From: Diorhabda sublineata
Taxonomy: Eukaryota; Arthropoda; Insecta; Coleoptera; Chrysomelidae
Length of the DNA stretch: 64,000 nucleotides
Direction: 5' to 3'
Assembly (NCBI RefSeq): GCF_026230105.1
Contig: NC_079474.1
Span: 32,750,294-32,814,293, forward strand
The position numbers and the translations under genes were made by a program. Shown piece after piece: positions 35,301-41,171 of the stretch (positions are counted from its first letter, which is position 1; each line of letters opens with the position of its first letter). Under the pieces are notes generated by a model. It was not told the DNA's origin. It ran no database searches and was given only the letters and a program-made list of their open reading frames with translations.

Positions 35301-37791
35301 CATTCCAACGCTTCTCTAACTTCTCGATGCCGTGCTTGTAGAATTATTTGTCTTTTGCTTCAAAATAAGCTTCAATTTCAGCAATTGCTTCTTCATTTGA
35401 GTTAAGTTTCTTACCGGGGATAGATAAATGGTACTAATTATCAATTAAAAGAATAATTAACATCATTAAATAAGTCGTGTGACTAAGAAAGACACATCTT
35501 TTTGTCAAAAATCTTTTATTCATCGGTGTAATCTCGTCCAAGAGCAATGCAATCATTCCAACGCTTCTCTAAGTTCTTGATGCCGTGCTTGTAGAATTAT
35601 TTGTCTTTTGCTTCAAAATAAGCTTCAATTTCAGCAATTGCTTCTTCATTTGAGTTAAGTTTCTTACCGGGGATAGATAAATGGTACTAATTATCAATTA
35701 AAAGAATAATTAATATCATTAAATAAGTCGTGTGACTAAGAAAGACACATCTTTTTGTCAAAAATCTTTTATTCATCGGTGTAATCTCGTCCAAGAGCAA
35801 TGCAATCATTCCAACGCTTCTCTAACTTCTCGATGCCGTGCTTGTAGAATTATTTGTCTTTTCCTTCAAAATAAGCTTCAATTTCAGCAATTGCTTCTTC
35901 ATTTGAGTTAAGTTTCTTACCGGGGATAGATAAATGGTACTAATTATCAATTAAAAGAATAATTAACATCATTAAATAAGTCGTGTGACTAAGAAAGACA
36001 CATCTTTTTGTCAAAAATCTTTTATTCATCGGTGTAATCTCGTCCAAGAGCAATGCAATCATTCCAACGCTTCTCTAAGTTCTTGATGCCGTGCTTGTAG
36101 AATTATTTGTCTTTTGCTTCAAAATAAGCTTCAATTTCAGCAATTGCTTCTTCATTTGAGTTAAGTTTCTTACCGGGGATAGATAAATGGTACTAATTAT
36201 CAATTAAAAGAATAATTAATATCATTAAATAAGTCGTGTGACTAAGAAAGACACATCTTTTTGTCAAAAATCTTTTATTCATCGGTGTAATCTCCTCCAA
36301 GAGCAATGCAATCATTCCAACGCTTCTCTAACTTCTCGATGCCGTGCTTGTAGAATTATTTGTCTTTTCCTTCAAAATAAGCTTCAATTTCAGCAATTGC
36401 TTCTTCATTTGAGTTAAGTTTCTTACCGGGGATAGATAAATGGTACTAATTATCAATTCAAAGAATAATTAACATCATTATATAAGTCGTGTGACTAAGA
36501 AAGACACATCTTTTTGTCAAAAATCTTTTATTTGTCGGTGTAATCTCCTCCAAGAGCAATGCAATCATTCCAACGCTTCTCTAACTTCTCGATGCCGTGC
36601 TTGTAGAATTATTTGTCTATTGCTTCAATTTCAGCAATTGCTTTTTCGTTAGCCAGTAGTCACTGGAAGCCCGATCTGGACTATACGGAGGATGAGTAAA
36701 CAATTCGAAGTGTAAGTCTTTCAATTTAATTATCGAAACAACGGTTTTTTTCTTGATTTTTATAATCAAACAATCCAACAACTCTATATATAGTTATTGC
36801 TATTGATTGTCTCTCCATTTTAGAGATAGTCGAACAAAATTCCATGCGTATTCCAAAATGCCGAAGCCATAACCTTTCTGAAGATTATATAACTTATAAC
36901 CATTAGTAAGAAATCTCCTATTGAAATTTTTCGACCAGTATATGATGGGTTACATTCAATTAGGAACAAACATCAAATTGAAGATTGATATGTTCAAAAT
37001 CAAAATTAAAACATTCTATTGACGTTCCAAATGCTTGTAATTGCAATGTCTCTCAATAAAAATCCAAGTCGTCACTCAAATACCCATCGAGAACAAGCAC
37101 GTTTTCTATAATGTACTCTAGGGGACTGTCCCAACTGTTCGTTTTAAATTGTTTGTCGACACCACAGACATATGATAGAATTTCAATAACTATAATTTTA
37201 AAAAACTAAAAAACATGCTTTTAGTAATAATAATCGACGTAAAATTTAATTCTCGACATGAAAATAAAATTAAAATCTAAAAGCGTGTATATCAATGTTC
37301 TTAAACTATATATACAGACACAGAAACAAATATATACGGATACGTTGATGGTTGCATCTCGTTTTGTAAACCTGAGACCGCGCGCTCACGTAGTTTACCC
37401 ATTAACTCGGCCATGCGCGTCATGATGGAACAAAGATTTCAACTTTCGTCCCGTGTAGTGTTTACGATTTTTCTTCGTATCCGGTCGGAAGAACGTTGTC
37501 AATAATTTAATTTTTTTTTTTAGTTTGAATTGAATTGAATTAATTCTGTAGCTTTTTCTCGAATACACGAAAGCATAATATTGACCTCACCTTTACATCT
37601 CCGTCTCCAAGAGATCTTTTGATTCGTTTAACCTCCATTCGAGGAAAGACGCTGTGTACATCTTCTGCGTAAGTTAAATCCAAATCGGCACCACAAAATT
37701 CGAACGCGCAAACTATTAACGAAGCAACGAAAACACAAAAAAACATATTCTGATTATATAAATGAAAACACATAAACCTAATTCTCTCCAT
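1021..37791 (-). CDS. ADAMTS2/3/14-like metalloprotease, 14 exons, 3' end outside window
   Basis: A secreted zinc metalloprotease of the ADAMTS family. The closest subfamily by motif is ADAMTS2/3/14, which trims procollagen N-propeptides outside the cell; that substrate is inferred from the family. Exons (high to low): 37591-37791, 24850-25133, 24431-24744, 20674-20804, 17114-17457, 16818-16970, 15225-15341, 13270-13402, 10568-10734, 7963-8141, 6468-6589, 3479-3611, 3109-3365, 1021-1286. Every junction has GT/AG and phase is continuous, giving about 933 residues. Order: signal peptide (about 15-34), propeptide, acidic linker (about 195-260), catalytic domain (about 290-475) with HETAHILGLSHD at 420-431 and Met-turn SIMAP near 450, disintegrin-like, WCxxC region, TSP1 (WGDWGPWGPC), Cys-rich, CGVCGGDNSDC, spacer, second TSP1. 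Further TSP1 repeats and the stop must lie left of base 1. The exon 2/3 junction is the least certain. Confidence 0.93.
1668..2960. repeat. Degenerate decameric ATTGA/TGACGTC array
   Basis: About 1.3 kb of imperfect 10-bp units of the type cgattgatgt / caattgacgt, rich in ATTGA and CRE-like TGACGTC. A larger duplication of roughly 182 bp is superposed: the block from about 2258 recurs at about 2440. It lies wholly in the intron between ADAMTS exons 14 and 13. The 10-bp spacing places an AT step on each helical turn. Confidence 0.85.
3109..3365 (-). CDS. ADAMTS exon 13: spacer domain
   Basis: Acceptor tatatag|AA at 3365 and donor CTG|gtaagt. Cysteine-free beta-rich sequence containing NPVMAVILKNRKRKSYSVIS and FEGARFHYQRVNNRYAIWAK, then GPIHSEMVVL. 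This pattern (AVKN...Y..N......F..G..F.Y.R......I...GP..E..VV) is typical of ADAMTS spacers, which bind matrix. A basic cluster, KNRKRK, could bind glycosaminoglycans. Confidence 0.9.
3479..3611 (-). CDS. ADAMTS exon 12: Cys-rich end, CGVCGGDN signature
   Basis: Acceptor tttcag|GGA at 3611 and donor G|gtagaa. Encodes GVCHVVGCDGILHSPLRRD and RCGVCGGDNSDC, an almost invariant ADAMTS signature at the Cys-rich/spacer border. Confidence 0.95.
3612..5424. other. Intron between ADAMTS exons 12 and 11, left part
   Basis: No coding exon recognised. It contains a short direct repeat of 'ggcacaaaggac' at about 4351 and 4376, and otherwise AT-rich unique sequence. The open frames here show no known domain. 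Confidence 0.4.
5425..5463. repeat. Solo mariner-type terminal repeat
   Basis: Reverse complement reads TACGAGGGTTGTTAGATAAG and continues TTTCCGGACC. It matches the right ends of the mariner relics at 24326 (TACGAGGGTTGTCTAGAAAC) and near 45230. Probably the end of a decayed element lying to its left. Confidence 0.6.
5590..6375 (+). pseudogene. Decayed mariner transposase
   Basis: In broken plus-strand frames one reads WFAKFQKFSTEDHRRSRSPN, EEVTD, a segment NEKVNLIEIDKDM (second helix-turn-helix), and, near 6195, LPHSPDLATIDFFLFSNLK, which carries the third catalytic Asp of the DD34D triad. It continues to MFAGLKFRSDE and the C-terminal region. Many stops and frameshifts, and much of the catalytic middle is lost. 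Most like the cecropia/irritans-type mariners. It is in the intron between ADAMTS exons 12 and 11. Confidence 0.8.
6468..6589 (-). CDS. ADAMTS exon 11: Cys-rich domain
   Basis: Acceptor tttctag|AT at 6589 and donor CAG|gtaatc. Encodes AKKCKFICLNADKREIYF through VDGSLCSYENNDNICVQ, the 'C.L.C......V.DGT.C......CV.G.C' core of the Cys-rich domain. Confidence 0.92.
7291..7914 (+). mobile_element. Internally deleted mariner with terminal inverted repeats
   Basis: Left end tgcgaggaccgttttttttt and right end (reverse complement) tacgaggaccgttttttctg form inverted repeats ending in CGAGG. Between them a plus-strand relic starts MSAIIEC, has the HTH trace 'VQRIDRMIKENRRFTIT', then jumps to the C-terminal end (GIENLVHRYEKRLNFCGDYVEK, across frameshifts). 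The DDE core is missing, so the element is non-autonomous. It sits 48 bp from the exon 10 donor. Confidence 0.85.
7963..8141 (-). CDS. ADAMTS exon 10: TSP1 end and Cys-rich domain start
   Basis: Acceptor tttacag|G at 8141 and donor A|gtgagt. Encodes PSFGGKVCEGDSEEWRLCK, then ITECGSQIYVDLRAQQC and on to WLPYESDE, the end of the TSP1 repeat and the beginning of the Cys-rich domain. A decayed mariner ends only about 48 bp beyond the donor site. Confidence 0.92.
8323..8553. mobile_element. MITE of about 230 bp
   Basis: Ends are inverted repeats of about 30 bp: left atatatgtaatattcctata(tagacagttt), right reverse complement atatatgtaatactcccata(tagacagttc). No coding capacity. Internal sequence includes CT-rich and GAGAGA tracts. 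In the intron between ADAMTS exons 10 and 9. Confidence 0.82.
9191..10103. mobile_element. Fold-back element, about 0.9-kb near-perfect inverted repeat
   Basis: Left arm about 9191-9640 and right arm about 9665-10103 are inverted copies around a centre near 9650, with a loop of only a few tens of bases. The outer ends carry caccctgtatatt / aatatacagggtg. A second pair of ACAGGGTGTGTATAAAAAGT-like ends lies inside, at about 9445 and 9857, so this may be two nested elements or one composite fold-back. The transcript would form a long hairpin inside the intron between ADAMTS exons 10 and 9. Confidence 0.9.
10568..10734 (-). CDS. ADAMTS exon 9: central TSP type-1 repeat
   Basis: Acceptor tttcag|TGG and donor CC|gtaaga. 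Begins WCVNGYC and leads to the TSP1 repeat DGQWGDWGPWGPCTKSC followed by TGVQFRARKCDNPP. The WxxWxxW tract is the classic site of C-mannosylation and glycosaminoglycan binding in TSP1 repeats. Confidence 0.95.
10735..12096. other. Intron between ADAMTS exons 9 and 8, no gene seen
   Basis: Unique-looking AT-rich sequence on both strands without a recognisable exon or element. The open frame at 11753-12013 has no domain and no family resemblance. Confidence 0.4.
12097..12725. mobile_element. Dispersed repeat, copy A (TTTTTTAGACGACG inverted ends)
   Basis: Begins ttttttagacgacg and has the inverted motif cgtcgtctaaaaaa near 12671-12684. Long stretches are shared with copy B at 57521-57990: 'tgtattcatttacat', 'agtgacagttccgtactgca', 'gggacgctctggagtacaca' and 'ttattttctttcctcagt'. 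Similarity runs about 30 bp beyond the right inverted motif. No transposase recognised. Confidence 0.75.
13270..13402 (-). CDS. ADAMTS exon 8: disintegrin-like domain, second part
   Basis: Acceptor ttaag|G at 13402 and donor AAA|gtaagt. Encodes YKMCTAFEIIEPCSHLWC and CKTKKGPPLEGTECGFGK. These are the 'C..LWC......C.T...P..GT.C' cysteines that define the ADAMTS disintegrin-like module. Confidence 0.94.
13403..15224. other. Intron between ADAMTS exons 8 and 7
   Basis: Holds an (AC)n tract at 14334-14370 and otherwise AT-rich sequence. The stretch 13600-14220 is less AT-rich and may be old transposon DNA, but I could not identify it. No host exon seen. Confidence 0.4.
14334..14370. repeat. (AC)n microsatellite
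   Basis: Uninterrupted alternating AC for about 36 bp. Confidence 0.97.
15225..15341 (-). CDS. ADAMTS exon 7: disintegrin-like domain, first part
   Basis: Acceptor tatag|T at 15341 and donor GG|gtgagt. Encodes KWLCLLNSP, then TLQASFTMDQQCRMEFGEG, matching the 'CL...P.....G..Y....QC...FG' start of the ADAMTS disintegrin-like domain. It is one of the short exons missed by an ORF-length filter. Confidence 0.92.
15342..16817. other. Intron between ADAMTS exons 7 and 6
   Basis: Apart from the RT relic at 15441-15960, no element or exon was recognised. The open frame at 16307-16618 lacks any familiar motif. Confidence 0.35.
15441..15960 (+). pseudogene. Decayed non-LTR retrotransposon RT fragment
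   Basis: A plus-strand frame reads IGKACGGDNIKAEMIKY and then FQLATKIIEKEKNW, resembling the start of the reverse-transcriptase domain of RTE/craftsman-like LINEs (GKA-G-D-I-AE-IK). The remainder to about 15960 is full of stops and purine-rich. In the intron between ADAMTS exons 7 and 6. Confidence 0.55.
16818..16970 (-). CDS. ADAMTS exon 6: third zinc ligand and Met-turn
   Basis: Acceptor ttacag|T at 16970 and donor AG|gtgaaa at 16818. Completes HETAH-I-LGLSHD (His430 is the third zinc ligand), then gives an Asp-rich loop DEKNDNDCSDD and the Met-turn GSIMAPM followed by FNKFYWSECSRREF. The GSIMAP-x-V pattern with F-x-W-S-x-C is typical of ADAMTS2/3/14. All catalytic residues are intact. Confidence 0.95.
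17114..17457 (-). CDS. ADAMTS exon 5: catalytic domain with first zinc ligands
   Basis: Acceptor tttattag|GTG at 17457 and donor CAT|gtaagt. Encodes VSAIYQDPSLESNMKLVVTK through SGYAPVGGVCDPKRSCALN and ends in IIAHETAH. His420, Glu421 and His424 supply the first two zinc-binding histidines and the catalytic glutamate. The order of motifs (Y-x-D/H-SL, GYAPV-G-C-P-RSCALN) fits the ADAMTS2/3/14 subgroup. Ends in phase 2. Confidence 0.96.
17630..19620. repeat. Large direct duplication, copy 1 interrupted and copy 2 uninterrupted
   Basis: Sequences such as catttcataatgtctaaaaa, gagacgggataatagcaatt and ttgttttaaaattag (17730-17838) recur at about 19022-19135. The stretch from about 18541 to 18990 recurs at about 19140-19620 (for example gaaaaaacattgacgg and gttaacatcaattta). 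Copy 1 therefore spans about 17630-18990 and copy 2 about 19010-19620. The only large difference is an extra 0.7-kb element in copy 1. Confidence 0.8.
17840..18541 (+). mobile_element. 0.7-kb TIR element inserted in duplication copy 1
   Basis: Left end gtttactccttaagaatcga and right end (reverse complement) gtttactccttaagttcga are inverted. Copy 2 of the surrounding duplication (about 19135-19145) runs straight through with no insertion, so it acts as the empty site. Inside, after a promoter-like AT-rich leader, ATG at 18100 opens a 20-codon frame (MAERGVDDIAGTSNKYVVAR) that ends at AG|GTACGT, a good splice donor. This looks like a first coding exon without the rest. Family not recognised. 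Confidence 0.65.
19640..20349. other. Intron between ADAMTS exons 5 and 4, no feature seen
   Basis: AT-rich, no exon or element recognised apart from the flanking duplication and LINE fragment. Confidence 0.35.
20350..20625 (+). pseudogene. Non-LTR retrotransposon C-terminal fragment
   Basis: Frames on the plus strand read DLTMAASQKLGALFKTKKVY and TPKQLL, then, after shifts, HVWNIA, RKVQFDL and LIGDPELTKS. This is the post-RT thumb/C-terminal pattern of jockey/I-type LINEs (KLG.LF..K..FTP.QLL....IRP..EY..H.W....L..L...Q.KA.RLI.DP). Decayed, and ends about 25 bp before the donor side of ADAMTS exon 4. Confidence 0.65.
20674..20804 (-). CDS. ADAMTS exon 4: start of catalytic domain
   Basis: A 131-bp exon (acceptor tttcag|TA at 20804, donor ATA|gtgagt). 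Encodes RKSPSGSILSPRW, then MEIAVAVDHTLISFHGREM and VEEYVLSLLNI. This is the first beta-strand and helix of the reprolysin domain; the counterpart in ADAMTS2/3/14 is the 'NIEVLLAVDDSVVRFHG' type segment. It joins exon 5 (VSAIYQD) in phase 0 and fills what would otherwise be a gap of about 40 residues. It is embedded 50 bp downstream of a LINE fragment. Confidence 0.9.
20805..21739. other. Intron between ADAMTS exons 4 and 3, left part
   Basis: No exon or identified element. The phrase acgtacaaagctggtaacaagc is echoed about 30 bp later (gtacaaagctgaagacaagc), a small local duplication near 21318-21370. Confidence 0.35.
21740..22330 (+). pseudogene. Copy of a Cys-rich repetitive arthropod protein family, decayed
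   Basis: A plus-strand frame reads VVNLGSLPSTSDVAKLYCLR, then VYFQVQEWLSYISLDPVKWG and W, then, after one frameshift near 22110, CNCLKCCSNLFTCKKAELLF and LCGSCSQNSCTN. The order 'LPPT...A..H..R.Y.QVQ.W.....P..WGW ... C.C...C....C.C.K.GL.C...C..C....C.N' is found in many uncharacterised arthropod and cnidarian proteins of high copy number. I know no assigned function. Upstream FREALEAF fits the same family. It is the same module from which the array at 52060-55185 was built. Confidence 0.65.
22456..22760 (+). repeat. Dispersed repeat, copy A (inverse copy at 63370-63685)
   Basis: Shares long blocks with the reverse complement of 63370-63685, for example gcttcttcgaaggtaatttcctgc-type sequence, 'atccgcaaaaagtgcact', 'cttgtaacacgaaattcgct' and 'aattttgagatt'. 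No coding motif. Confidence 0.8.
22770..23750. other. Intron sequence between ADAMTS exons 4 and 3, right part
   Basis: AT-rich, no exon or element recognised. Confidence 0.35.
23755..24326 (+). pseudogene. Decayed mariner with right terminal repeat
   Basis: Plus-strand frames give LLDQFGDECLSKTQMYEWC, then VEKVILEVQCSTVRDMAGKL and, after a stop, IHERFGWRKISATWVPA. This is the N-terminal HTH region of a mariner transposase through the conserved WVPxxL block. The catalytic domain is gone. The right end reads TACGAGGGTTGTCTAGAAAC in reverse complement, the terminal repeat type also seen at 5463 and 45230. It ends about 105 bp from ADAMTS exon 3. Confidence 0.78.
24431..24744 (-). CDS. ADAMTS exon 3: propeptide end and acidic linker
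   Basis: Encodes KTHIHKRS (possible dibasic processing site) and then a long Asp/Glu-rich linker with runs such as LEEYEEEEN, VDVDDSDD and DDGEEDDG, ending TPSLIQ before donor G|gttagt (phase 1). The downstream boundary is firm. The upstream acceptor (tatttaag|C, 24744) was chosen because it is the only nearby AG that restores the phase from exon 2. Its pyrimidine tract is weak, so the start of this exon is uncertain. Confidence 0.72.
24850..25133 (-). CDS. ADAMTS exon 2: propeptide core
   Basis: Acceptor gatgcag|GTG and donor AG|gtaagt. Encodes the conserved propeptide: LGDWSLELESQGNLVLAPG, then a Cys-containing stretch (KKCNYHMGVV) and GYFEVGNVVNFFEPLDE followed by HVIYK. This corresponds to the 'leucine-rich strand, cysteine, G-x-I/V, EP/L, H-x-Y' order of ADAMTS prodomains. 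Ends in phase 2. Confidence 0.92.
25134..25552. other. Unique left part of ADAMTS intron 1
   Basis: Sequence between exon 2 and the 253-bp satellite. Contains an imperfect palindrome gaagcttgtacaagcttc at about 25339. Nothing else recognised. Confidence 0.4.
25553..36648 (-). repeat. 253-bp satellite, about 44 copies, from a mariner 3' end
   Basis: Head-to-tail 253-bp units (for example 'cttttgcttcaaaata' at 25738, 25991 and 26244), nearly identical across 11.1 kb. On the minus strand each unit reads NSNEEAIAEIEAYFEAKDK, stop, FYKHGIEKLEKRWNDCIALG and GDYTDE, stop. This is the C-terminal end of a mariner transposase with one in-frame stop (TAA after KDK), plus about 110 bp of 3' untranslated sequence. 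The right edge runs into more of the transposase (36649-36720). Variant sites define subtypes: ttattcatcgg or ttctttgtcgg, ctcctcc or ctcgtcc, aacttctcg or aagttcttg, gcttc or ccttc, aattaacatc or aattaatatc. It fills ADAMTS intron 1 and is non-coding. Confidence 0.95.
36649..36725 (-). pseudogene. Mariner transposase fragment at satellite edge (third catalytic Asp)
   Basis: Minus strand reads LRIVYSHPPYSPDRASSDYW and LTKK, the conserved HPPYSPD-A-SDYxL block with the last Asp of the DD34D triad. It then goes directly, with a frameshift or deletion, into the 'AIAEIEA' sequence that begins the satellite unit. It is the remaining piece of the parent transposon and fixes the origin of the array. 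Confidence 0.82.
36726..37590. other. Intron 1 sequence next to ADAMTS exon 1
   Basis: No exon seen. A relatively GC-rich patch at about 37335-37445 (acgttgatggttgcatctcg followed by cgcgcgctcacgtagttta) is partly duplicated at 55626-55690. A position just inside intron 1 would suit a regulatory element, but the duplication also fits a dispersed repeat. Confidence 0.4.
37591..37791 (-). CDS. ADAMTS exon 1: start, signal peptide, start of propeptide
   Basis: 67 codons from ATG at 37791 to donor AAG|gtgagg (phase 0). Residues about 15-34 (MFFCVFVASLIVCAFEFCGA) form a hydrophobic signal-peptide core. A later in-frame Met just before the core could also be the true start. The exon ends shortly after RIKRS, a furin-type RxKR site, unusually close to the N-terminus. 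Its join to exon 2 (VK|VVKLGDWSLELE) matches the usual ADAMTS propeptide motif of alternating hydrophobic residues. Confidence 0.85.
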
Positions 37792-38690
37792 AACACGACA
37801 TTTTTTGGTCTGGTCAATCTAGTCTCTTAATTGATTGTAATTGTGTAACTAATAGAGGAGCATCGTTTTATATTGAGTAAACAAGCATTTTATTACTTAT
37901 AATTAAAGATATTAAATGAATTCGTTGCCCAACACATAGTGGGTGTCCAAAATAAGAATGAAACTTTCTGAAACCGCTTATACGATTAAGACAGATCCAA
38001 GAAAACTTGAAAATCATTTATATCCACTTAAATAAGAGGTTAAGTAAAGTGGGGATTATATTATAAAACTAGTAACTCTATAACGTATATAATCGTCCCT
38101 CGAATAAGAAGAAGAAGCTAATTCAAATAACAATAAATAGTTTGTGTGCTACGTTTACTGATAAGACGTCAAAAAGAGAGCTTCGAGGAAGCTGAACAAT
38201 AAGTCAACAAGAAGATCGAAATGAATCAACACCTCGCCGTTCTCAGCAATTGGGAGTGTATCCTTACTTAATGGAAGATGGAAGCTTAATTAAAGACAAA
38301 TTACCTTCATATTCGTTGTATTTTGTATGAGGATAATCGATACGCTTTACATCCACAGAACATTATGGTTCAAACACCAAACGACCAATCGGTTGAGGAA
38401 TCATCAGGATTCTCGGAATGAGAATTTGTTTACCTTCGAGTATCGTCGTGTAAATTACACCAAACGCGTTCCTCTGTACAGTTTTGGTTGGTTTATGTAT
38501 GTTTAAGCCTAATTAAAACGGAATCAACTTTTAGTATTAAACCAAATAAATAAGTACCTCGAATGTCGGATTGAATTCTAGTTCTTATCTGCCTCAATCT
38601 AGAAACAACCATTCTGAAGAGTGATTTTTTTACCTTGTCTTTTTGGCAACGTTGTTTTTGACAGATCACGCGTGAATCGTGTCATGTGTC
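37792..38690. promoter_or_regulatory. 5' flank of ADAMTS gene, promoter not pinned down
   Basis: The promoter of the minus-strand ADAMTS gene should lie here unless there is a further non-coding 5' exon. I could not identify a clear TATA/Inr combination. AT-rich, no coding signal. Confidence 0.25.
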
Positions 38691-38727
38691 ATTGTCAAAC
38701 TCGTTCAGTTTGGTTTATAATTTAATC

Positions 38728-39285
38728 ATGAATCGACTTACGAACGAACAACTTGAATTTTACTATCAAAATTCATGCTCGGTTAAAAGAGTGCATCGCG
38801 CTTCTAATTTATAGGCAGTGTGGTAAATTTGGAACCCAGTTGACACCATTGAAAATTAAACCAGTAACACGCAAACACTATTTGGTGTGAATTATGGCCG
38901 TACTTGTTCAAAAGCGACGATAGCCGGAACGTTACTGTGAATGGCGAGCGCTACCATGTACTGATTGACGATTTTTTTGCCCAAAATGGAAGAATTGGAC
39001 ATACCTCACATGTGGTTTTAACAAGACGCTGCCATATGCCACACGGCACGAGAAAAAATGGCCAAATTGAGAACCGCATTCGGTGAACAGTATATCTCAC
39101 GTTTGGGGTCCGTCAATTGGCCGCTTAGTTCGTATGATTTAACGCCTTTGGACTATTTCTTGTATTTAATGTTCACAGGGATAAACCAGCAACGATTGGC
39201 GCATTGGAAGTCAATATTGAAGCATTTATTCGTGAAATCCCGGCCGATATGTTGAAGAGAGTGTGCCAAAATTGGACCTTGAGCA
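38728..39285 (+). pseudogene. Internally deleted DUF4817/DDE-type transposon copy
   Basis: ATG at 38728 opens MNRLTNEQLEFYYQNSCSVK and RVHRAS, the helix-turn-helix start of DUF4817-type transposases. The middle is deleted. It resumes with VNGERYHVLIDDFFAQNGRI (the VNG-RY-M-DF stretch), then in other frames the equivalent of 'DKPATIGALEVNIEAFIREI' and 'RVCQNW' at the C-terminus. Same family as the longer copy at 59950-60895. Non-functional. Confidence 0.8.
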
Positions 39286-39734
39286 TGGGCTATCTAAAGC
39301 GGAGCCGAGGCCACTATATTTGTATGAAATCATCTTCAAACTGATCGTTCTATCGATGCCAATAAATATTTCATCAATTTTGTCAAATTTTTTATGGTTT
39401 TTTTCAAAATCAAATCCAATACCTCTTAAAAACAACAGATTATTTTTCTTTCTTCGAGTGTTTCTCCATGGAGCAATTAATAGAATGGCTCATATTGCGT
39501 TACATAGTTTACTTTCCCACTAAGGCAGCGCAATCCTGACTTTTCCGCAGAAAACTTCAATGCGCAATAATATTTGCAGGCAACATCCATTGGCCCAATG
39601 CGAACTCAATAATCAGTACTGCACTCGCATTGAAACGCTGCTCGATTCAAATCAGTACTTCATAAATTTCTTCTTGGACCTCGAAAATTATCTAGTTTTT
39701 GATCTCTCAGGTTTTCTCAAATGAACGGTTAGCA

Positions 39735-39892
39735 AAAATTACAAAGGAAAAGAAACCAGACCCAGTTCGACCTCCTGGACGACCACCTATAAGGTGGTAT
39801 GACAGCTGGTCCTCAGCATCCCAACTACTCCTGACAAACCCTTGATGAAAATACAAGACCAAGTCCTAACGTAAGAAGAAGAAGAAGGTTTT
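39735..39892 (+). pseudogene. LINE 3' tail
   Basis: Frame reads KPDPVRPPGRPPIRWYDSW, a 'GRP..RW.D' end typical of RTE/craftsman-like LINEs, followed by an (aga)n-type tail (agaagaagaagaagg) at about 39870-39888. Confidence 0.55.
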
Positions 39893-41170
39893 CTCGTCGA
39901 TATCGTCGCCAACCGAGCCCTATCATCGACTGTCTCGCTTTACTCTTGTGATTTATATACAGTTATACGTGTCATTCCATCTCTTATTAGTTTCATAATG
40001 TCTTCTACATTATCTGATCGACTTTTTCGATGTTCTCACAGAATAAAATCAAAGTAGTAAGATCAGCTAACCTAGGTGGCGTCTCCATAGATCCGCGACA
40101 TCCAATCCACCTTCCTTTAAACTAGTTTTCGAACATAATTTGTGTAATGATTGAAGGTGAAGGGCCTTTAATCCGTGGGAACATGATAAAATCGTATCTT
40201 TAAAATCACTGTCAACCGTAAACATGTCGGTTACCGTAGTACACATATGACTAAGAATGTCTGTTTTGTATTTGTATATATACATGGACATTACTTAAGT
40301 GAATGTCTCAAGTCTAAAGAATGTTATGTATTATCGTCGCCTTTCTAGCGTGACGCGTCTTTTAATTGACTCGAATTACACGTTTCTGTTTAATCGTGTC
40401 TTCCAAATAACCTTGTTATTTTTTAAGGACCTTCTGGTTCAGAAATCTGAGATGTGGTAGTGCATCATCAATTAGGGTTGGAAGTACCGCCACACGAAGA
40501 TGGCGTTCAAATGTCATTTTTTTTGTATGTGACGCGTTTTCCCATTTTCCTCAAAAATTAAAGTTGTACACTTTTATTCAATGGAAAAGCATATAGCGTA
40601 TTTCAGAATCTGCCTCATTTTTTTCTTGGCAATTTCAGGACAGTTTTAATTGAAACCCCAAGCTATGATTTCTCACACGGTAATGAATGATGATAATGTT
40701 GCTATTTGAATAATGGTGATGTACTTCAGGGCCACGTCCATCTCCAAAAGGGACTATTTTTCGAAAAAAAATATAGGTATCTTTATTATGAGAATTTTCA
40801 CGCTCTAAATACTAGTTTCTATACATCATATTGTAATTTTCATTCCCTTCCGCGTTATTAACGAAATACCAATTTTTAGAATTTTTCCGGTGGTTTTTCC
40901 AATTTTCCATGGTCGCGCGCAGGCAGACAATATTTTTTTCAAAGTACTTTTCAAAAACTATTTATTTGCCAAAAATCGTTACTATTGGTTTTAATATCAG
41001 GTTGCCTGGACTATTAGTGGAAATTGTGTGTGTGAGTTTTAAATTTCCAGTTTTTACTCTTAGTACCTGGTTTAATTATAACAGAAGGTTCATTTCGTAT
41101 TGAAATAAAACACATTCAATAGATCAAAAATGTATATTTAAGATTTTACACATATTAAAATTGGGGCACA
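39893..41170. other. Intergenic, no gene seen
   Basis: Between the LINE tail and the fold-back element. No exon, RNA gene or element that I can support. Confidence 0.35.
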
Positions 41171-41171
41171 A

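Noticed and set aside
25553..36648. CRISPR-like array
   Set aside because: There are no variable spacers; the units are contiguous 253-bp tandem copies in eukaryotic DNA.
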